Below are positions 7,886 to 16,021 of a DNA stretch of 64,000 nt, piece by piece; within the stretch, counting starts at the first letter, position 1, and the number at the start of each line of letters is the position of its first letter. This DNA comes from Candidatus Microbacterium phytovorans (GTDB taxonomy: Bacteria > Actinomycetota > Actinomycetes > Actinomycetales > Microbacteriaceae). The stretch is taken from contig CP119321.1 in NCBI GenBank assembly GCA_029202445.1, positions 2,046,001-2,110,000 of the forward strand, in the 5' to 3' direction. The notes under the pieces were generated by a model. That model worked only from the letters and a program-made list of their open reading frames with translations. It did not search any database and was not told the DNA's origin. The position numbers were made by a program, and so were the translations under genes.

Positions 7886-8776
7886 TTACTTGAGCCCGGT
7901 CATGGTGATGCCCTGAACGAAGTACCGCTGGAGGAAGAGGAACAGGACGAGGATGGGGGTCACCACGAGCACCGATCCGGCCATGAGCAGGCCGTAGTAG
8001 GTGCCGTTGGACCCGACCGAGTAGAGCGACAGCGCCACCGGGAGGGTGTACATCTTCTCGGTCTGGGCGACCACGAGCGGCCACAGGAAGTTGTTCCACG
8101 ACCCGAGGAACGTGAGGATCGCGAGGGTCGCGACGGCCGGGCCGCACTGCGGCATGACGACGCGCAGGAAGATACGGAACTCCCCCGCACCGTCGATCCG
8201 CGCCGCCTCCAGCAGGGCGTCGGGGACGCCCATGATGAACTGCCGCATGAGGAAGACGCCCAGCGGGCCGGCGAGGAACGGGAGGATCAGCGCCGGGTAG
8301 GTGTTGACGAGCCCCATGTTGGCCACGAGCACGAACATCGGCACGAGGGTGACGACGCCGGGCACCATGAGCATCAGGAGGACGAGCGCGAAGAGCACCT
8401 TCTTCCCGGGGAAGTCGAGCTTCGCGAGCGCATAGGCGACCATCGAGCAGAACACGATGTTGCCCACGACGACGACGAGCGCGACGACGACGGAGTTGAA
8501 GAAGAACTGTCCATAGTCCAGCTGGGTGAGCCAGCGCGAGTAGTTGTCGAGGGTGGCCTGCTCCGGCCACCAGGTGATGGGGCGCTGCAGCAGCTCGCCC
8601 TGCGTCTTGAAGCTGCCCAGCAGCATCCACAGGAACGGCATGAGGGTGAGGATGAGCCCCACCGTGAGCGCGATGTAGGTCGCGGCGCGCGACCACTGCG
8701 CGCCGACCGGTCGACGGCGGCGACGCGGGGTCGTGTCGACGGCCGGGCGGACGGTGTCGGTGACGAGAGTGGCCAT
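7886..8776 (-). CDS. Carbohydrate ABC transporter permease, MalG type
   Basis: Inner-membrane permease of a CUT1 sugar importer, 296 residues. Residues about 30-50 form the first membrane helix (IALTVGLILTLMPFLWMLLGS), and five more follow. The ATPase-coupling EAA loop reads EAARIDGAGEFRIFLRVVMPQ around residues 190-210, with the end LQRYFVQGITMTGLK typical of MalG-like proteins. It follows the first permease after a one-base gap and precedes the GH1 gene. No ATPase gene is in the operon; as in most actinobacteria a shared MsiK-type ATPase elsewhere probably powers it. Confidence 0.93.
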   Translation of the reverse strand: MATLVTDTVRPAVDTTPRRRRRPVGAQWSRAATYIALTVGLILTLMPFLWMLLGSFKTQGELLQRPITWWPEQATLDNYSRWLTQLDYGQFFFNSVVVALVVVVGNIVFCSMVAYALAKLDFPGKKVLFALVLLMLMVPGVVTLVPMFVLVANMGLVNTYPALILPFLAGPLGVFLMRQFIMGVPDALLEAARIDGAGEFRIFLRVVMPQCGPAVATLAILTFLGSWNNFLWPLVVAQTEKMYTLPVALSLYSVGSNGTYYGLLMAGSVLVVTPILVLFLFLQRYFVQGITMTGLK

Positions 8777-8777
8777 G

Positions 8778-9719
8778 TCAGTTGTCCTTCGAACGCAGCA
8801 GTCGGAACTGCACCGCCGACAGCGCCGCGATGAACGCGAACAGCACGTAGGCGGCAGCGGATGCCAGCGAGTAGTCGCCGTAGCCGAACTGGCTGTAGAC
8901 GTAGTAGCTGATGGTGAGCGTCGAGTTCAGCGGTCCGCCCTGGGTCATGACGAACGGCTCCTCGAACACCTGCAGGAAGCCGACCGACAGGAGCACGGCG
9001 CCCAGCAGGAGCGTCGGTCGCATGAGCGGCAGCGTCATCCCCGTGAAGCGGCGCCAGGCTCCGGCGCCGTCGACCTCGGCGGCTTCGTAGACGTCGCGCG
9101 GGATCGCCTGGAGACCGGCGAGGAAGATGATCATGAGCGTGCCCATGTTGCGCCAGGCACCCATCACGATGATCGACGGCATCGCCCACACGGGGTCGTT
9201 GAGCCAGTCGGGGCCGTTGATGCCGACCCACGACAGGACGGTGTTCATGAGCCCCGTGTCCTGCAGGATGAACCGCCACACGACCGCCACCGCGACGATC
9301 GAGGTCACGACGGGCGTGTAGAAGCCCACGCGGAAGACACCGCGGAACCGCTCGATGCCGGAGTTCAGGGCGACGGCCAGCAGCAGTCCCAGCGCCATCG
9401 TCAGCGGGATGCCGACGAGCACGAAGTAGAAGGTGTTGACGATCGACTTGACGAACAGCTCGTCCTGGAACAGCGCGACGAAGTTGTCGAACGCGATGAA
9501 GTTGACGGCGAACGGCGAGCGGAGGTCTTTCACGCCGAGGTCGGTGAACGACATCGCGAACGATCCGATCACCGGCCCCAGCATGAAGACCGCGAAGATC
9601 ACGAGGAACGGCAGCGCGAACAGCCAGGCGACGAGCGCCGTGCGGCGCCGCTGGCCCGCCATCCCTCCGCGGAGGGGCGCCGCCGTGCGGGGCGCCCCTC
9701 CCGTCGCGGTGAGCGACAT
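8778..9719 (-). CDS. Carbohydrate ABC transporter permease, MalF type
   Basis: Membrane permease of 313 residues partnering the MalG-type protein encoded next. The first helix covers about residues 30-52 (LVAWLFALPFLVIFAVFMLGPVIGSF). The EAA loop is EAAEVDGAGAWRRFTGMTLPLM near residues 205-226. The start at 9719 lies six bases after the substrate-binding-protein stop. The first 20 codons contain a perfect 11-base inverted repeat (9671-9681 with 9691-9701), which makes a strong hairpin in the mRNA just after the start codon. Sugar ABC importers of this type bring in oligosaccharides for the co-encoded GH1 enzyme. Confidence 0.93.
   Translation of the reverse strand: MSLTATGGAPRTAAPLRGGMAGQRRRTALVAWLFALPFLVIFAVFMLGPVIGSFAMSFTDLGVKDLRSPFAVNFIAFDNFVALFQDELFVKSIVNTFYFVLVGIPLTMALGLLLAVALNSGIERFRGVFRVGFYTPVVTSIVAVAVVWRFILQDTGLMNTVLSWVGINGPDWLNDPVWAMPSIIVMGAWRNMGTLMIIFLAGLQAIPRDVYEAAEVDGAGAWRRFTGMTLPLMRPTLLLGAVLLSVGFLQVFEEPFVMTQGGPLNSTLTISYYVYSQFGYGDYSLASAAAYVLFAFIAALSAVQFRLLRSKDN
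9671..9701 (-). promoter_or_regulatory. mRNA hairpin just after the binding-protein gene
   Basis: GGAGGGGCGCC (9671-9681) pairs perfectly with GGCGCCCCTCC (9691-9701), loop of nine bases. On the transcript it begins 24 bases after the stop codon of the binding-protein gene and lies in codons about 7-17 of the permease gene. No U-run follows, so it is more likely to shield the upstream mRNA from 3' decay or slow permease translation than to end transcription. Confidence 0.65.
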
Positions 9720-9725
9720 GGTGGT

Positions 9726-11006
9726 TTACCAGCCCGTCCCGAGCGACTCGGCCTTCGCCTCGATGGCGGTGGCCGCGTCCTCGGCGCTCGACCCGTTGGC
9801 GACCTTCTCGGCCTCGGTCTCGATGAACGCCGACATCTCGTCCCAGCTCGGCACCGACGGCGGGGCGACGGTGTTCTGCAGCTGGTCGTTCAGCACGGAC
9901 ACGCGCGGGTCGGACGTGAAGCCCTCGAGCGCCGACGTGACAGCCGGAAGGCCGCTGGTCCGCTCGAACCACGCTTCCTGCGTGTCGGCCTGCGCGAGCC
10001 AGCGGATCAGCTTCCACGCGCCGTCGGCGTTCTTGGCATCCGCGAAGACGCCGAGGTGACCGCCGCCCAGGTAGGAGTCGTTGTTGGCGGAACCGGCGGG
10101 GACGGGCACGGTGGCGACGTTGTCGGCGACCCAGTCGGCATCCTCCATGTCGGCCAGCACCGAGACCATCCACGGTCCGGAGATGAACGCGGGGTTGGAG
10201 CCGTCGACGAACGACGACGTCTGCGAGTCGCCGTAGCCCGAGGTGGGGGCGAGCCCGTCGGTGAAGAACGAGCCGTAGTACTCCAGGGCGGCCACGAGCG
10301 CGTCGTGGTTCCAGGCGTAGCCGTCGCCCGTCTCGTTGAGCACCTCGCCGCCGGCCTGCGCGTAGAACGGCAGGATGACCTGCGTCGAGTCCTCGGCGTC
10401 ACCCATCGGCAGCTGGATGCCGTACTGCGCACCCTCGCTGCGGAAGCCCTCGGCGAACGAGGTGAACTCGTCCCACGTGGTCGGGGCGGACATGCCCGCA
10501 GCCTCGGCGAGGTCGCTGCGGTAGTAGAGCACGCGCGTCTCGACGTACCACGGCACGGCGTACGAGACGCCCTCGACCTGGGTGGACTCCTCGGCGGTCT
10601 CGTTGAGCGTGGAGGCGTCGACGACACCGTCGGGAACGGGTGCGAGGCCGCCGGCGGCAACCATGGACGGCAGCAGCGAAGAGCCGATCATGATGGCATC
10701 CGGGACTGTGCCGGCCGCCACGGCGGTCTGGTACTTGGTCATGACGTCGGCCCACGGGATCGAGGTCACGGTGACGGTCGCGTCGGGGTTCTCCTCGACG
10801 AACGCGTCGGCGAAGTCGCCGAGGTTCTCGCCCTCTTCACCCATCGCCCAGATCGTGATCTCGCCGGTGGCGGGCGAGTCGTCGATCGCCTCGGCCGACG
10901 GACCTTCGCCGGTCGGGGTGTCGTCCGTGCGGCCGCAGCCGGACAGCGCCAGCATCCCGACGACGCCGATCGCGCCCAGCGCGATCATCTTCCGTCCCAT
11001 CTTCAT
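9726..11006 (-). CDS. Sugar ABC transporter substrate-binding lipoprotein
   Basis: Extracytoplasmic binding protein (CUT1, family 1 type), 426 residues, anchored as a lipoprotein. The N-terminus MKMGRKM is followed by a hydrophobic stretch and the lipobox LALSGC, with Cys about residue 23. The mature part has the family pattern: ITIWAMGEEGENL, TVTSIPWADVMTKYQTAVAAG, PDAIMIGSS and the late FISGPWMVSVL. GAGGAGACACC precedes the ATG. It is the first gene of the leftward operon (binding protein, two permeases, GH1), read from a promoter region shared with a divergent TetR gene. Confidence 0.93.
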   Translation of the reverse strand: MKMGRKMIALGAIGVVGMLALSGCGRTDDTPTGEGPSAEAIDDSPATGEITIWAMGEEGENLGDFADAFVEENPDATVTVTSIPWADVMTKYQTAVAAGTVPDAIMIGSSLLPSMVAAGGLAPVPDGVVDASTLNETAEESTQVEGVSYAVPWYVETRVLYYRSDLAEAAGMSAPTTWDEFTSFAEGFRSEGAQYGIQLPMGDAEDSTQVILPFYAQAGGEVLNETGDGYAWNHDALVAALEYYGSFFTDGLAPTSGYGDSQTSSFVDGSNPAFISGPWMVSVLADMEDADWVADNVATVPVPAGSANNDSYLGGGHLGVFADAKNADGAWKLIRWLAQADTQEAWFERTSGLPAVTSALEGFTSDPRVSVLNDQLQNTVAPPSVPSWDEMSAFIETEAEKVANGSSAEDAATAIEAKAESLGTGW

Positions 11007-11050
11007 GGTGTCTCCTCATCGAGTCGTCGAGGGCGTATCGTTGCCCTCCA

Positions 11051-11082
11051 AACAAACCTAGCAACTGCTTGCTTAGTTTGTT
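11051..11082. promoter_or_regulatory. Palindromic operator of the GH1/ABC locus
   Basis: AACAAACCTAGCAA (11051-11064) and TTGCTTAGTTTGTT (11069-11082) form a 32-base palindrome with two mismatched pairs and a CTGC centre. It is a markedly AT-rich island in the 117-base gap between the binding-protein gene and the divergent TetR gene, as expected of that repressor's site overlapping the promoters. Confidence 0.75.
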
Positions 11083-11123
11083 CACCATAGACTGTGACGC
11101 AATCGCTCGCAAGGGAGTAGCGA

Positions 11124-11846
11124 ATGACCGACGACGACGTCCGCGCGGCACAGGCTGACGCGGAGACACCCCCCATCGCCCGCGCCGACCAGCGCCGCGT
11201 GCGGGGAGACGTGCGACGCAAACGCATCCTCGGCATCGCCGTCGACCTCTTCGGCGAGCAGGGCTACCGCGGCACATCGTTGCGGGAAATTGCCAGACGA
11301 GTGGGCATTTCGGATGCCGGTCTCCTCCACCACTTCGGCTCGAAGACGGGCCTGCTGGCGGCGACGATCGCCGAGCGCGACGAGATCGACCGGGTGCGTC
11401 GCGAGGAGGCGGAGTCCCACGGCGTCGCGTTCGTCGACACCATGCGCGACCAGGTCGCGCGCAACGCGCACTCCCCCGGGCTCGTGGCCCTCCACGTCGT
11501 GCTGTCAGCCGAGGCGACCGACCCCCAGCATCCCGCGCACGCGTCGTTCCGCGACCGCTACCGCAACCTCCGCCATCAGGACGACGTCGCGTTCGCCCGA
11601 CTGCAGGAGGAGGGAGAGCTGCGCGCCGACCTCGACCCGCGCCGCATCGGGCAGCTCGTGACCGCGATGATGGACGGCCTTCAGCTGCAGTGGCTCCTCG
11701 ATCCCGACCAGGTCGACATGGTGGGCCTCTTCGAGGACTTCCTGCACCTGCTGGAGATCCCCGCCGCCGACTCCGAGGGTGCGGGTGCGGACGCGGATGC
11801 CACCGACGGTGCGGATGCCGGTGAAGGTGGCGCAATCGGCGGCTAA
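11124..11846 (+). CDS. TetR-family regulator of the GH1/ABC locus
   Basis: Repressor of 240 residues. The HTH region is about residues 30-80: RILGIAVDLFGEQGYRGTSL, then REIARRVGISDAGLLHHFGSK. A 20-residue hydrophilic N-terminal extension precedes it. The ligand domain resembles that of the TetR at 5591-6193. The last ~25 residues are low complexity (repeats of GADAD and DGAD) and end in GEGGAIGG; this end and the stop codon are encoded by the left arm of a palindromic repeat element that recurs 130 bases downstream. The natural C-terminus was therefore probably a little shorter, before the element arrived. GGGAGTAGCG precedes the ATG. Confidence 0.88.
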   Translation: MTDDDVRAAQADAETPPIARADQRRVRGDVRRKRILGIAVDLFGEQGYRGTSLREIARRVGISDAGLLHHFGSKTGLLAATIAERDEIDRVRREEAESHGVAFVDTMRDQVARNAHSPGLVALHVVLSAEATDPQHPAHASFRDRYRNLRHQDDVAFARLQEEGELRADLDPRRIGQLVTAMMDGLQLQWLLDPDQVDMVGLFEDFLHLLEIPAADSEGAGADADATDGADAGEGGAIGG

Positions 11847-12050
11847 CCCCGCCACGAAGCCGCGCGTTGCGCCACTTTCTCGGGCGGCGAAGCCGCGGCT
11901 TGCGCCACCTTCTTCGCCGAGGGCGGGCGCGGGGCGAAGGCGGGGATGCCGGCGAAGGTGGCGCAATCGGCGGCCAAACCCGTCGCGAGGCCGCGCGTCG
12001 CGCCACTTTCTCGGGCGCGAAGCCACGCGTTGCGCCACTTTCTCGGCCTC
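11821..12050. repeat. Inverted repeat, family 3: two left arms and four right arms
   Basis: Left-arm unit GAAGGTGGCGCAATCGGCGG occurs at 11823-11842 and again at about 11953-11972. Right-arm unit (GCGAAGCCGCGCGTTGCGCC plus ACTTTCTCGG) occurs about four times, around 11853-11883, 11886-11915, 11983-12013 and 12017-12046. GTGGCGCAA at 11827-11835 pairs perfectly with TTGCGCCAC at 11867-11875. The first left arm overlaps the 3' end of the TetR gene. The array fills most of the 274-base gap before the VIT gene; no gene is seen in it. Confidence 0.85.
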
Positions 12051-12120
12051 GAAAGCGGCTGCGGATCAGGGACGCCTCACCTTCGTGGCGGACCGTCGCC
12101 GCCGGGCGTACGGTGAGGCC

Positions 12121-12915
12121 ATGAGCACGACGGATTCGACGCACCCCGGCGAGCCACACCCCGGCGAGCCGCACCCCGACGAGCCGCACCCCAGCACCGC
12201 CCACCCCGACTCCACCCACCCGGCCGAGCCGCACAGCGCGGGCATGGCGCAGCGCCTCAACTGGCTCCGCGCCGGGGTGCTGGGCGCCAACGACGGCATC
12301 GTCTCGACCGCGGCGGTCGTCGTCGGTGTGGCGGGCGCGACGGGCGAGACGCTTCCCGTGTTCCTGGCGGGAACGGCGGCCCTCGTCGGCGGCGCGATCT
12401 CGATGGCACTCGGCGAGTACGTGTCGGTGTCGAGCCAGCGCGACACCGAACGGGCACTCATCGAGAAGGAGCGTCGCGAACTGCGCGACGACCCGGATGC
12501 CGAGTTCGTCGAACTCGTGGGCCTGTACCGCCAGCAGGGGCTCAGCGAGCAGACCGCCACCGCGGTGGCGACCGAGCTCACCGAGAAGGACGCGCTGCGG
12601 GCGCACCTGTCGGTGGAGCTCAACATCGACCAGGACGACGTGGTCAGCCCGTGGCATGCGGCCTTGGCATCCGCCGTCGCCTTCACGGTCGGCGCCCTGC
12701 TGCCGATGGCGACGATCCTCCTGCTGCCGTCGCCGGCAAGGATCGTCGCCACCTTCATCGCGGTGCTGTTCGCCCTCGCCGTCACCGGCTACGTGGCCGC
12801 GTGGATCGGCGGCGCCCGCCGCGCCCGCGCGGTCGTCCGCACGGTCACCGGCGGCGCGATCGCGCTCGGTGCGACGTTCCTCGTGGGTACGCTGTTCGGC
12901 ACCGGGATCGCATAG
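12121..12915 (+). CDS. VIT1/CCC1-family Fe/Mn transporter with His-Pro-rich N-terminus
   Basis: Membrane protein of 264 residues of the VIT1/CCC1 family, which moves ferrous iron or manganese out of the cytosol. The family core starts at RAGVLGANDGIVSTAAVVVG (about residue 54), continues with a second helix containing GGAISMALGEYVSVSSQRDTE (residues about 92-112), a cytosolic helical metal-binding loop rich in Glu, and three C-terminal helices. The first ~40 residues are unusual: a run of EPHPGEPHPDEPHP-like repeats with many His and acidic residues, a plausible metal-binding tail. ATG at 12121 is taken as the start since the repeat elements upstream are non-coding. It is followed by a peptidase gene 32 bases on. 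Confidence 0.92.
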   Translation: MSTTDSTHPGEPHPGEPHPDEPHPSTAHPDSTHPAEPHSAGMAQRLNWLRAGVLGANDGIVSTAAVVVGVAGATGETLPVFLAGTAALVGGAISMALGEYVSVSSQRDTERALIEKERRELRDDPDAEFVELVGLYRQQGLSEQTATAVATELTEKDALRAHLSVELNIDQDDVVSPWHAALASAVAFTVGALLPMATILLLPSPARIVATFIAVLFALAVTGYVAAWIGGARRARAVVRTVTGGAIALGATFLVGTLFGTGIA

Positions 12916-12947
12916 CGCCCCGGCATCGCGCGAAGGGGAGTTGTGCC

Positions 12948-13622
12948 GTGAAGCTGCTGTTGACGTCCGGGGGGATCACCAACGCGAGCATCCGCGCCGA
13001 GTTGGAGCGCCTGCTCGGCAAGCCCATCGAAGAGGCGCATGCACTGTTCGTCCCCACCGCGCAGTGGGGCCATCCGATGTGCGGTCCGCAGTCGGTGTGG
13101 CGTTCGGCATCCGGTCGTTGGTCGGATCAGACGACCCTCACGGAGCACGGCTGGGCATCCGTGGGCATCCTGGAGCTGACGGCGCTGCCCTCGATCGGCA
13201 CGGAGCGCTGGACCCCCTGGGTGCAGGATGCCGATGTGCTCCTCGTCGACGGCGGGGAGGCGGTCTACCTCGCGCACTGGATGAAGGAGTCGGGCCTCGC
13301 CGCGATGCTCCCCGCCCTCGACCTCGTGTGGGTGGGCGTGAGCGCCGGCAGCATGGTCATGACTCCGCGGATCGGCGACCAGTTCGTGGATTGGCGCTCC
13401 GGCGACGACCACACGCTGGGGCTCGTCGACTTCTCGATCTTCCCCCACTTGGACTACCCCGGATGGGACGGCAATACGACGGATGCCGCGCACCGCTGGG
13501 CCGCGGGCATCGACGGTCCCGCCTACGCGATCGACGACCAGACGGCGATCTCGGTCGACGGCGACAGCGTCACCGTCGTCTCGGAGGGTGCCTGGGAGCG
13601 GTTCGACCGCGACGCGGATTGA
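12948..13622 (+). CDS. Peptidase E (S51 family) / class I glutamine-amidotransferase-like protein
   Basis: Cytoplasmic serine peptidase-like protein of 224 residues of the S51 (dipeptidase E) family. It starts with VKLLLTSGGITN, the family's first strand, and carries the nucleophile elbow VGVSAGSMVM with Ser132. The start is GTG at 12948, preceded by GAAGGGGAG. S51 enzymes cleave Asp-X dipeptides or related compounds; this protein belongs to the Type 1 glutamine amidotransferase-like branch, so the substrate is uncertain. It lies downstream of the VIT transporter in the same direction, but a functional link is not evident. Confidence 0.85.
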   Translation: MKLLLTSGGITNASIRAELERLLGKPIEEAHALFVPTAQWGHPMCGPQSVWRSASGRWSDQTTLTEHGWASVGILELTALPSIGTERWTPWVQDADVLLVDGGEAVYLAHWMKESGLAAMLPALDLVWVGVSAGSMVMTPRIGDQFVDWRSGDDHTLGLVDFSIFPHLDYPGWDGNTTDAAHRWAAGIDGPAYAIDDQTAISVDGDSVTVVSEGAWERFDRDAD

Positions 13623-13689
13623 CCCGCACACGGCACCTGCCCGCAAAGCCACTGCCCACGCGGCACACTCCGCGCGACCGCCCGCAGGG

Positions 13690-14433
13690 TCACGGCGCGA
13701 CGATGAGGTAGATCGCTGTCAGCGTCGTCAGGACGAGCACGATGCGGTCGAACGCACGCTGACTGAGGCGCCCGGCGATCCGCCAGCCGATCGCCCCGCC
13801 CACCAGCACCGCCGGGACGAGCACGAGGTCGACGAGAAGGCTCTGCGGCGTGAGCAGCCCGAGGCCCGCCGCGATGGGCACCTTCGACACGTTCACGATG
13901 GCGAAGAACCAGGCCGCGGTGCCCAGGAACGCCTTCACATCGAAGCGTGCGGCGAGGAAGTACATCGCCATCACGGGCCCGCCCGCATTGGCGACCATCG
14001 TCGTGAAGCCGCCGAGCGTGCCGTAGCCGACGAGGGCGACCGCGCCGCGACCGGGTGAGGCCGGTGCGGCGCGGCGGCGGAGCCACAGCGTCGTCACGAC
14101 GAGCGCGAGGAGGATGACCCCGATCACGCGACGCACGCCCGTGTCGTCGGCGACGGCGAGGAACACGGCCCCGACGACGATCCCGAGCACGACCGCGGGC
14201 GCGAGGCGCAGCAGGGTGGCCCAGTCGGCATGGCGCCGGTACAGCGCGAGGGCGAGCACGTCTCCCACGATCAGCAGCACGAGCAGCGTGGCCGTCGAGG
14301 TGCGGGCGGGGAGGACGGCGGCGAACACCGCGACGGCGAGAGACCCGGCACCCGGGATCGCCGTCTTGGACAGCCCGACGATCACGGCGCCCACCGCCAG
14401 CAGCGCCCAGGCGAGGACGGAGAGGTCGGGCAC
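13690..14433 (-). CDS. TauE/SafE-family sulfite/organic-anion exporter
   Basis: Polytopic membrane protein of 247 residues with about eight predicted helices. The family repeats are visible: VGLSKTAIPGAGSLAV near residues 18-33 and YGTLGGFTTMVANAGGPVMAMYF near residues 137-159, the two halves of the TauE/SafE fold with the conserved NAGGP. Members export sulfite, sulfoacetate and other sulfur or organic anions; the substrate here is unknown. It is convergent with peptidase E and divergent from a damaged small gene. Confidence 0.9.
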   Translation of the reverse strand: MPDLSVLAWALLAVGAVIVGLSKTAIPGAGSLAVAVFAAVLPARTSTATLLVLLIVGDVLALALYRRHADWATLLRLAPAVVLGIVVGAVFLAVADDTGVRRVIGVILLALVVTTLWLRRRAAPASPGRGAVALVGYGTLGGFTTMVANAGGPVMAMYFLAARFDVKAFLGTAAWFFAIVNVSKVPIAAGLGLLTPQSLLVDLVLVPAVLVGGAIGWRIAGRLSQRAFDRIVLVLTTLTAIYLIVAP

Positions 14434-14507
14434 CGTCCCATCCTGTCACCGGTCGGCGGCGGCATCCCCCGCCCCGTCATGCCGCGACATCCCCGCCGGC
14501 GGGCGGG

Positions 14508-14543
14508 GCTGCGGCGGCTGCGGCGGCTGCGGCGGCTGCGGCG
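14508..14543. repeat. Nine-base tandem repeat (GGCTGCGGC)n
   Basis: About four copies of GGCTGCGGC in tandem in the gap between the TauE/SafE gene and the small gene at 14660. It is a simple repeat; nothing else is recognisable in 14434-14659 apart from the ribosome site at 14648. Confidence 0.7.
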
Positions 14544-14659
14544 ACCATCCGCTCGGCGCATCGGACGTCCCGCACGCGCACACCCTCCGGACCGGCTGTC
14601 GAGGGCGGCGCGTATCGTGAGGGGGCGCGCGCCGCCGCGTGCAGCGAGAAGGAGTGATC

Positions 14660-14991
14660 GTGCCGTATCGAGACCCCCGACACGTCGAAGCCTGGGTGGG
14701 CGAGTTCCTCCACGCGTTGCCCGGCCTCTCCGGCCGGATCTCGGTGCTGCCGGAGAACTTCGCGGAGGGCAGCGAGTCCAGTGTCGTGGTCGTGTCCCTC
14801 GAGGCGCCTCGACGGTCACGTCGCTCCAACCCGCCATCATCGCCGGCCGGCCGGTGTGGCAGACCGTGTTCGAGCCGCGCGACCTCCCGATCGCTCTCGA
14901 CTCGGCGGGCATCGCCTCGCTCGCCCACGACCTCACCGACCTCGCCACGCTGTGCACGTGGCTACAGAAGCGCACGGAAGCCTCGCTCTAG
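14660..14991 (+). pseudogene. Small conserved-looking gene split by a frameshift
   Basis: The reading frame starting at GTG 14660, behind a strong AAGGAG site, gives VPYRDPRHVEAWVGEFLH and then SVLPENFAEGSESSVVVVSLE up to about 14803. From about 14806 a different frame continues with ASTVTSLQPAIIAGRPVWQT, VFEPRDLPIALDSAG and ends in WLQKRTEASL at 14991. Joined by restoring one base in GAGGCGCC (14801-14808) the product would be about 110 residues. Both halves look like normal protein while the unshifted continuation is arginine/serine-rich nonsense. It may be a true one-base deletion or a sequencing error. Family unknown; soluble, no signal peptide. Confidence 0.65.
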
Positions 14992-15019
14992 CTCCGAGGC
15001 CTCGCTCTAGCTCCGAGCC
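14981..15019. repeat. 19-base tandem duplication at the ends of two convergent genes
   Basis: CCTCGCTCTAGCTCCGAGG at 14981-14999 is followed immediately by a near-identical second copy at 15000-15018. The first copy carries the TAG stop of the split gene on the + strand, the second the stop of the DUF4328 gene on the - strand (CTA at 15007-15009). Confidence 0.8.
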
Positions 15020-15837
15020 GGCTGCAGCCCGTCGGTGATGCGCGCGACGATGAGCCACGCGAGCGCGGCGGCGGCGGCGAGGAGCACGTGGGAGAAGAGC
15101 GATGCCCCGATCACGGCAGACAGCTGCGGGAGCGTGTCGGCGAAGCTCACGAACTGCGCCGAGACGCGTGAGACCGTCGTCCCCACGAGCCACAGCGCCC
15201 ACCACGTGCCCAGGAGCGCCCCGCTCAGCGCCGCACGGGAGCTGCGCGCGAGGTCCTTCACGTTCTGGAACGGGAACCACAGGAGCACGACGGGGATGAA
15301 CCACGAGACGACGTGCCACACCGGTGCGCGCCGGGGCGGAACCCCGACCGCCGACGCGAGGGCGGCGGCACGGTACTGCCACACGAACCAGCAGACACCC
15401 GCCGCGAGGAGGACGGCCGCCCACAGCACAGCCACCACGACGGATACACCGTCGTAGAGGTACAGGGCCTCGATGTCGCCCGTCCCGTTGGCGAACGCGT
15501 CGATGCTTACGAGCCCGAAGATCTCGACACCCGCGGCCGCGAGCGCGAGCGCGCCGGCCGCAGCCACGAGCCAGCGGACGGCCGCCGCGATCCCGCGCAC
15601 CGGACGCACGAGGCGCAGCGGCTGCATCGGAGGCAGGGGCGCGCCGGGCGCGCCGGTCGGGGGCGTCGCCGGCGGATAGCCCGGATGCGGCGCGTAGCCC
15701 GCAGGCGGCGCGTAGCCCGGATGCGGTGCAGCGCCGGGGTACGGCGATGCGCCCGGATACGGCGCGCCGGTGGGAGAGACGGGCGCCGCGGGAGGGACGG
15801 GCGCGGCGGGAGGGACGGGTGGCAGAGCGTCGCTCAT
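15007..15837 (-). CDS. DUF4328 membrane protein with Pro/Gly-rich N-terminus
   Basis: Membrane protein of 276 residues. Residues about 1-75 are a cytosolic low-complexity tail (PPAAPVPPAAP, YPGAAPHPGYAPPAGYAP), common in actinobacterial membrane proteins. The rest is a DUF4328 domain with about six helices: a first helix near 85-107, WFVWQYRAAALASAVG, then the signature WHVVSWFIPVVLLWFPFQNV around residues 175-195, and a last pair of helices. The role of the family is unknown. It starts upstream of and divergent from the Asp/His-rich protein gene. Confidence 0.88.
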   Translation of the reverse strand: MSDALPPVPPAAPVPPAAPVSPTGAPYPGASPYPGAAPHPGYAPPAGYAPHPGYPPATPPTGAPGAPLPPMQPLRLVRPVRGIAAAVRWLVAAAGALALAAAGVEIFGLVSIDAFANGTGDIEALYLYDGVSVVVAVLWAAVLLAAGVCWFVWQYRAAALASAVGVPPRRAPVWHVVSWFIPVVLLWFPFQNVKDLARSSRAALSGALLGTWWALWLVGTTVSRVSAQFVSFADTLPQLSAVIGASLFSHVLLAAAAALAWLIVARITDGLQPARS

Positions 15838-16021
15838 GGCATCCTTCGGGTCGAATCACGGGGGTGACCGAAGGCTAGCAGCAGGCCCCCGCGCCCCATG
15901 GTCGTACGACCATCGTCCGATGGCGGCGGGGCGGCCCTCTCCCTGACGCTGGAAGTACCTGCCGGACCCGATCACTTCATCGAAGCCGCCGCGCAGGACA
16001 GAATGAGCGAAAGGCCACACC

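Noticed and set aside
8733..11090. Long open frame of about 785 codons opposite the ABC operon
   Set aside because: Same artefact of high GC; it has no recognisable domain or ribosome site and lies wholly antisense to three well-supported transporter genes.
11821..12120. Possible insertion sequence
   Set aside because: No transposase, no terminal repeats beyond the palindromic arms, and no target duplication could be recognised by eye.
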